Below are positions 13,779-18,456 of a stretch of DNA of 18,456 nt, one piece after another (within the stretch, counting starts at the first letter, position 1; the number at the start of each line of letters is the position of its first letter). The translations under genes were made by a program, and so were the position numbers. The notes beneath the pieces are model-generated. The model saw only the letters and a list, made by a program, of their open reading frames with translations. It was not told the origin of the DNA and made no database searches. Source of the stretch: Planctomycetota bacterium (lineage in GTDB: Bacteria; Planctomycetota; UBA11346); NCBI GenBank assembly GCA_013821615.1, contig JACDGQ010000011.1:1-18456 (forward strand), written 5' to 3'.

Positions 13779-14873
13779 ATGCCTCCAGCACCATTCCGCC
13801 AAAATGCCATCCTCGACGCACTACGTGGGGAGATCCTCGCGGGCGTCATCCGCCCTGGCCAGCGCCTGCCGACGCGCACCGAGCTGGTTGCGCGCTTCGG
13901 GGCCAGCAGCGTGACCATCCAGCGCGCGCTCGACACCCTGATCGCCGATGGTGTCGTCCAGCCGCACGGCCGCAGCGGCACCTTCGTCGTCGATCACCCC
14001 CCGCACCTCGTGCATTTCGGGTTGGTGATCGCCGAGAGCTCGGCGGTACGCGAGCGCTGGCCGCATTTCTGGCGCGTGCTCGCCGACCGCGCGTCGCAGC
14101 TGTTCGGCTCAGGGCCACGGCGGATGACGGTGTACACCGGCACCGCGGCGCGCGACGAGCGGCAGTATCCCCAGCTGCTGCGCGACGTGCAGTCACGGCG
14201 CCTCGCCGGCCTGATCTTCGCGAGCGATCCCTACCACGTCATCAATTCGCCGGTGCTCGATCTGCCTGGATTGCCGCGGGTGGCCATCGGCCAGCACGCG
14301 GGCTCGACGCTGGCCTCGGTGGTGGGCCTGGATGCGCAGGCGATCTTCGACCTGGCGGTGCGCCGCTTCGCCGCGCTGGGCCGCAAGCGCGTCGCGCTGC
14401 TCACCCTGCCTGGCATCGAGCCGCGGCATCGTGAGCATTTCCTCGCCTCGCTCGCCGGGCTCGGCCTGGAGACGCGCCCGGAATGGCTCCAGGCCGCGGT
14501 GATCGACTACCCGTACTGGGCCGAGCACGTCACGCGCCTGCTCTTCCGTCCCGGGCAGGGGCAGCTGCCAGACGCCTTGCTGATCACCGATGACAATCTC
14601 GTCGGTCCTGCGACGGCCGGCCTCGCCGCCCTCGGCCTGCGCTGCCCGGCCGATCTCGAGGTCATCGCGCACGCCAACTTCCCCGGCGCGACCGCCAGCG
14701 CCCTGCCGATCACGCGGCTCGGATTCGATGCCGATGAGCTGCTGCGGCTGTGCGTCGCCGATCTCGATCGCCAGCGCCTGGCGCCCGAACGTGCCACCCT
14801 GAGCACGCTGGAGCCGGTCTTCGCCCAGCAGGCCGCCAATACCGACACCGTCGCCTTGCACCAGGAGCCCTGA
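13779..14873 (+). CDS. GntR-LacI hybrid transcriptional regulator (second copy)
   Basis: A 364-residue regulator. Residues about 5-72 form a GntR winged helix (LRGEILAGVIRPGQRLPTRTEL, then ASSVTIQRALDTLIADG and a GRSGTFVV wing, in pieces). Residues about 78-350 form a LacI-like ligand-binding sensor (FGLVIAE, LAGLIFASDP, RRFAALGRKRVALLTLP, DALLITDD). The start is the ATG at 13779 with AGGA nine bases upstream; a GTG at 13755 would add eight residues. It lies just two bases upstream of the large exported propeller gene, so the two are very likely one operon. It is probably a ligand-responsive controller of that protein and of itself. It is clearly related in architecture to the regulator at 3687-4886, but the sequences differ widely, so they probably sense different ligands. 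Confidence 0.9.
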   Translation: MPPAPFRQNAILDALRGEILAGVIRPGQRLPTRTELVARFGASSVTIQRALDTLIADGVVQPHGRSGTFVVDHPPHLVHFGLVIAESSAVRERWPHFWRVLADRASQLFGSGPRRMTVYTGTAARDERQYPQLLRDVQSRRLAGLIFASDPYHVINSPVLDLPGLPRVAIGQHAGSTLASVVGLDAQAIFDLAVRRFAALGRKRVALLTLPGIEPRHREHFLASLAGLGLETRPEWLQAAVIDYPYWAEHVTRLLFRPGQGQLPDALLITDDNLVGPATAGLAALGLRCPADLEVIAHANFPGATASALPITRLGFDADELLRLCVADLDRQRLAPERATLSTLEPVFAQQAANTDTVALHQEP

Positions 14874-14875
14874 CC

Positions 14876-17800
14876 ATGCCAGCCGCCCTCCGTTTCACCG
14901 CGCTGATGCGGTCCGTGCTCTTCGCCATCGCCATGGCACTGCCGCTGTCCGCGGCGCAGACCGATACGCGGGGCATCCATGCCGTGCCCGCGCCGGGCGC
15001 GGTGGTGATCGACGGCGAGCTCGGCGACTGGGATCTCTCGGGTTCCTATCTCCAGTGCTACGATGTGGTCGAGCTGCGCGACGTCTACAGTGCGCGGGTG
15101 GCGATGATGTACGATGCCCAGGCGCTCTACGTCGCGATCCGCTGGGTCGATCGCGTGCCGCTCGGCAACTGCCACGATCCGCGCTTCTCGGCCAGCAAGG
15201 GCTGGGCCGGCGACAGCGTGCAGCTGCGCATCAAGACCGACCGCATTTGCCACGTCACGGGTTGGTGCTATGCGCCGACCCAGGAGCCCTGCCTGCAGAT
15301 CGACTACGGCAAGAGCCTGACCGAACCCTTCGATGGCGGTTCGCGTCTGCTGCGGCGGCGCGAGGGTTGGAAACTCGACGATGGCGCCGAGATGGCCTTC
15401 CGCGTCGACGCCGACCACCAGGGCTACGTCCAGGAGATCCGCCTGCCGTGGGCGCTGATCACCACCGGGAAGGCCCTGGCCGCGGGCGGGCAGTTCGCCT
15501 GCGGCATCGAGCTGCTGTGGGGCGAGACCGACTGGCCGCTGCACCGCTACGCCGACAATCTGGCGCCGGGAGCGGCGAGCCGGGAATTCTTCTGGACCGC
15601 GCACCAGAGCTGGGGCCCGGTGTGGCTGGAGCAGCACGGCGGTCTGACGCTGCCCGAGCCATCGTGGACGGCGCTGCTCCATCCTGCGCCCGCGGAAGGA
15701 CCGGTCGAGGTGCGCTATGACCTCCCGCGGGATGCGCGCGTCACGGTCGCGATCGACGACGCCGCTGGCAAGCGGGTGCGCAACCTGATCGCCTGCGAGC
15801 CACGCCGCGCCGGTGCCAACGTCGAACGCTGGGACGGTCTCGACGACGACGGGCAACCGGTACCGGCGGGCGCGTACCGCCTGCGCGGGCTGCACCTCCA
15901 GGGCATCCACGCCAGCTACGTCATGTCGTTCGCCAACCCCGGCGATCCCAGCTGGAGCACGCCCGACGGCCACGGCGCGTTCTACGGCGACCACACCGCG
16001 GCCACCGGCGTGGCCACCGGCGGCGAGCCGGGCCATGAGATGGTGGCACTCGCCTGCCCGGGCGCCGAGGCCGGACCGCATCTGATCGGCTGCGATCTGA
16101 ACGGCCGCCGGCGCTGGGGCCTGGCGAATCGCGATTCCGAATTCGGCGTGCACACCGCGCTGGCCACCGACGGCAGGATCCTGTGGGTGGCGCAGGAGGA
16201 CCGGCGTTCCTTCGTGTACCGCGTCGACCTCGTCACCGGTCGTTACGCGGCGTGGGAGCGCAAGGACGCCGCCGGCCAGCCGATCCTCGATCTGCTGGTC
16301 TCGGAGCAGCCCGGCGCGCGGGTGGGTGGTGCGGCGATCAACCTGCGCGGCATCGCCTGGCACGCGGGGGAGATCGCCGTGTGCCTCGAGCGCGAAGGAC
16401 TGGTCCGCATCCTCGACGGCGGTACCGGCGACGTCACGCGCAGCGTGGCCGTGCCCGGGGCGCGCGGCATCACCCATGCGGGCGGGCACTGGATCGTGCT
16501 CGCCGGCGACCGCCTGCTGCGGCTCGGCGCCGGCGGCGCGGTGCCCTTCGGCGAGGCGCAGTGGGGCGATGCCTACGCCCTGGCCAGCGACCCCGCCGAC
16601 GAGGTGCTGGTCTCCCGGCGTGGCTGTGATCACGACGTCGCGGTCACCGACGGCGAAGGCCGCATCGTGCGCACCATCGGCCGGCACGGCGGCCGGCCGC
16701 TGAGCGGCGCCTTCGACGAGCAGGGCATGCGCAATCCGGCGCAGCTCGCCGTCGACCGCCTGGGCCGCGTCTGGGTGGCCGAAGCCACCGACAATCCCAA
16801 GCGCACCAGCGTGTGGGGCGCGGGCGGCGGGCTCGCGCTGCAGCTCAACGGCACCACCGGCTACGCCGCCGCCGGCGCCATCAATCCCTACGACCCCGCG
16901 ATGGGCTTCACCAGCAATGCGGTGTTCCGCATCGACCTGGAGCGCGGCACCTGGACGCCGACCTGGAGCTTCGCCCCCAGCGGCGTGCCGGGCGACCTCT
17001 TTCCGCCGCTGGTGCAGAGCCGGGCGCGCGTGGTGGTGCACGCGGGCGCCACCTATCTCTACGCGCCGGGCTCGACCGCGAGCGAGCACTGCGCCTCGCA
17101 TACCAACGTCGCGATGATGCGGGATGGCATCTGGCGCGCGGCAGCGCACGTCGCCACGGTGACGCGCAAGGAAGGCGGGCCCTTCGCCGATGCGCTCTTC
17201 GCCACGCACGAGGGCCAGGCCTGCGCGTGGGCGGATGCCAACGGCGACGGCCTGGTGCAGGCGGACGAGCTGGTCTTCGCCGACTACGCGCTGCGCGAAC
17301 GCTACTGGGGCCATCTGCCGACCACCGACGGCACGCTGGTCTATGCCGACGAGAAGCGCAACGCGCTGATCGTGCTGCCCATCGCCGGCTGGACCGCGTG
17401 CGGCGCGCCGCGCTATGACATCGCCCATCCGCGGGTGGTGCCGGTGGCCGGATTCGGCGTCGACTGCCAGCTGGAGATGATTTGCGGGGGCGCCGGCAAC
17501 CGCGTCTACCTCAACATGAAGCCGCTGACCGGGTTCGATCTCGATGGCAAGCTGCTGTTCACCTATCCCAGCCGTCATCTGTCGGTGCACGGCTCGCACA
17601 CCGCCACCGCGGCGCGGCCGGGCTACCTGATCGGCCCCAACGCCGTGCTCGGCACCGCCGAGGTCGGCGGCGCTGCGGGCGAGATCTTCAGCGTGAACGG
17701 CAACCTGGGCGAGAACTACCTGTTCACCTGGGACGGGTTGTGGGTCCAGGCGCTGTTCAAGGACACCCGCGGCGACTTCGATACGCCGCTGAGCGCGGCC

Positions 17801-18456
17801 CGCGGCATGGACATGGACCACATCACCGCCGGCGGCGAGTCCTTCGGCGGCCACCTCACCCGCACCGTTGCGGGCCAGGTGCTGCTGACCCTGGGTGCGA
17901 CCGATGCGCGCGTGCTCGAGCTCACCGGCTTCGAAGCCATCGCGCGCTTCGGCGGCGCCATCGCGGTGAGCGACGATCAGGTCGTCGCTGCGCGCGCGCT
18001 GCGCGATCGTCGCCTGCCGCTGCCCGCGGTGCCCAGGACGGCACGCATCCCGCACCGCACCGGCATCGTCTGCGATGGCAAGGGTGACGACTGGCCGCAG
18101 CTGGATGACGGTCTGGCGATCGGCGACGACCATGCCCGCGTCGGTCTGGCCTGGGACGAGCACGATCTGCACGTCGCCTGGCGGGTCAAAGCCGCGGCGC
18201 CGATGCGCAACGTCGGCCAGGATCCGCGGCTGCTGTTCAAGAGCGGCGACTGCGTCGACCTGATGCTGGCCGGTGCCACCAACCTGCGCCTGCTGGTCGC
18301 GCCGCTCGACGGCCGACCGGTGGCCGTCCTCTACGAACAGAGCGTGCCCGGCACGCCAGCAGCCGCGCGCGCCGGCTTCAGCTCGCCTGCGCGCACCATC
18401 TTCTTCGACCGCGCCGCGCCGCTCGCCGCGGCGCAGGTGGCGGCGGCGCCCTGTCC
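14876..18456 (+). CDS. Very large exported protein: CBM9-like, FlgD-like, beta-propeller, CBM9-like (3' partial)
   Basis: At least 1193 residues, with no stop before the window ends. Residues 1-27 form a signal peptide (LFAIAMALPLSA-AQ). Residues about 38-265 form a DOMON/CBM9-like sandwich opening AVVIDGELGDWD. Residues 277-338 form a FlgD-like Ig domain with WDGLDDDGQPVPAGAYRLRG. Residues about 345-1055 carry propeller-like repeats (for example LAVDRLGRVWVAE) and an EF-hand-like DANGDGLVQADE near 786. From about 1064 a second CBM9-like domain starts (GIVCDGKGDDW) and reaches SGDCVDLMLAG, matching the fragment at 3-1184. AGGAG in the end of the regulator gene is its ribosome binding site, and the two genes are two bases apart. 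No catalytic residues are recognisable; binding or processing of an extracellular glycan is inference. A 1221-residue antisense frame here is a GC-driven shadow. Confidence 0.88.
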   Translation, partial: MPAALRFTALMRSVLFAIAMALPLSAAQTDTRGIHAVPAPGAVVIDGELGDWDLSGSYLQCYDVVELRDVYSARVAMMYDAQALYVAIRWVDRVPLGNCHDPRFSASKGWAGDSVQLRIKTDRICHVTGWCYAPTQEPCLQIDYGKSLTEPFDGGSRLLRRREGWKLDDGAEMAFRVDADHQGYVQEIRLPWALITTGKALAAGGQFACGIELLWGETDWPLHRYADNLAPGAASREFFWTAHQSWGPVWLEQHGGLTLPEPSWTALLHPAPAEGPVEVRYDLPRDARVTVAIDDAAGKRVRNLIACEPRRAGANVERWDGLDDDGQPVPAGAYRLRGLHLQGIHASYVMSFANPGDPSWSTPDGHGAFYGDHTAATGVATGGEPGHEMVALACPGAEAGPHLIGCDLNGRRRWGLANRDSEFGVHTALATDGRILWVAQEDRRSFVYRVDLVTGRYAAWERKDAAGQPILDLLVSEQPGARVGGAAINLRGIAWHAGEIAVCLEREGLVRILDGGTGDVTRSVAVPGARGITHAGGHWIVLAGDRLLRLGAGGAVPFGEAQWGDAYALASDPADEVLVSRRGCDHDVAVTDGEGRIVRTIGRHGGRPLSGAFDEQGMRNPAQLAVDRLGRVWVAEATDNPKRTSVWGAGGGLALQLNGTTGYAAAGAINPYDPAMGFTSNAVFRIDLERGTWTPTWSFAPSGVPGDLFPPLVQSRARVVVHAGATYLYAPGSTASEHCASHTNVAMMRDGIWRAAAHVATVTRKEGGPFADALFATHEGQACAWADANGDGLVQADELVFADYALRERYWGHLPTTDGTLVYADEKRNALIVLPIAGWTACGAPRYDIAHPRVVPVAGFGVDCQLEMICGGAGNRVYLNMKPLTGFDLDGKLLFTYPSRHLSVHGSHTATAARPGYLIGPNAVLGTAEVGGAAGEIFSVNGNLGENYLFTWDGLWVQALFKDTRGDFDTPLSAARGMDMDHITAGGESFGGHLTRTVAGQVLLTLGATDARVLELTGFEAIARFGGAIAVSDDQVVAARALRDRRLPLPAVPRTARIPHRTGIVCDGKGDDWPQLDDGLAIGDDHARVGLAWDEHDLHVAWRVKAAAPMRNVGQDPRLLFKSGDCVDLMLAGATNLRLLVAPLDGRPVAVLYEQSVPGTPAAARAGFSSPARTIFFDRAAPLAAAQVAAAPC

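Noticed and set aside
14507..18172. 1221-residue open frame on the minus strand
   Set aside because: It is antisense to the exported propeller protein, which has a signal peptide, ribosome binding site and recognisable domains. The antisense product is low-complexity, rich in Arg, Gly, Ala and His, as expected from GC-rich third positions.

Overview
The window is very GC-rich apart from one short AT-rich island. It carries twelve protein genes, two of them cut by the window edges, and no rRNA, tRNA, CRISPR array or transposase that I can see. The gene content suggests a heterotrophic bacterium of the Planctomycetota/Verrucomicrobiota/Lentisphaerota type. The signs are GntR-LacI hybrid regulators, very large exported proteins with DOMON/CBM9-like domains and beta-propellers, a DUF6797-like propeller protein and an esterase-gluconolactonase fusion. 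That placement is inference from protein families, not a measured phylogeny.

Layout. (1) 1-3609, plus strand: the C-terminal end of a large exported carbohydrate-binding-like protein, then a secreted DUF6797-like propeller protein. (2) 3687-5518, minus strand: dCMP deaminase followed by a GntR-LacI regulator. (3) 5519-9402: an esterase/SMP-30 fusion and a serine hydrolase lipoprotein on the plus strand, separated and flanked by short-period tandem repeats. (4) 9403-10587, minus strand: a lipoprotein aldose 1-epimerase converging on the serine hydrolase. (5) 10897-12429: a CARDB-type lipoprotein converging on an exported methyltransferase, with a hairpin between them. (6) 12660-13196: a DinB-family protein. 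(7) 13197-13778: a long gene-free stretch with a heptamer array, a palindrome and the AT-rich promoter-like island. (8) 13779-18456, plus strand: a second GntR-LacI regulator, two bases upstream of a very large exported propeller protein that runs off the window. The conserved end of that last protein matches the start of the fragment at the left edge, so the window is bracketed by two paralogues.

Working together: much of the content fits sensing, binding and hydrolysis of external carbohydrate or ester compounds. The two hybrid regulators probably respond to sugar-like ligands. The second is almost certainly co-transcribed with the adjacent large exported protein. The esterase/lactonase fusion, serine hydrolase and aldose epimerase all carry export signals and could act on released sugars, lactones or esters. 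The dCMP deaminase and DinB protein look like unrelated housekeeping genes.

The most unusual feature is a set of intergenic arrays of 7-bp units, plus one of 8 bp, in five places between 5.6 and 13.4 kb. Three heptamer arrays have related units and are open in all six frames. Two others form a mirror-image pair starting at the stop codons of two convergent genes and joined to a perfect 27-bp inverted repeat. Their function is unknown.
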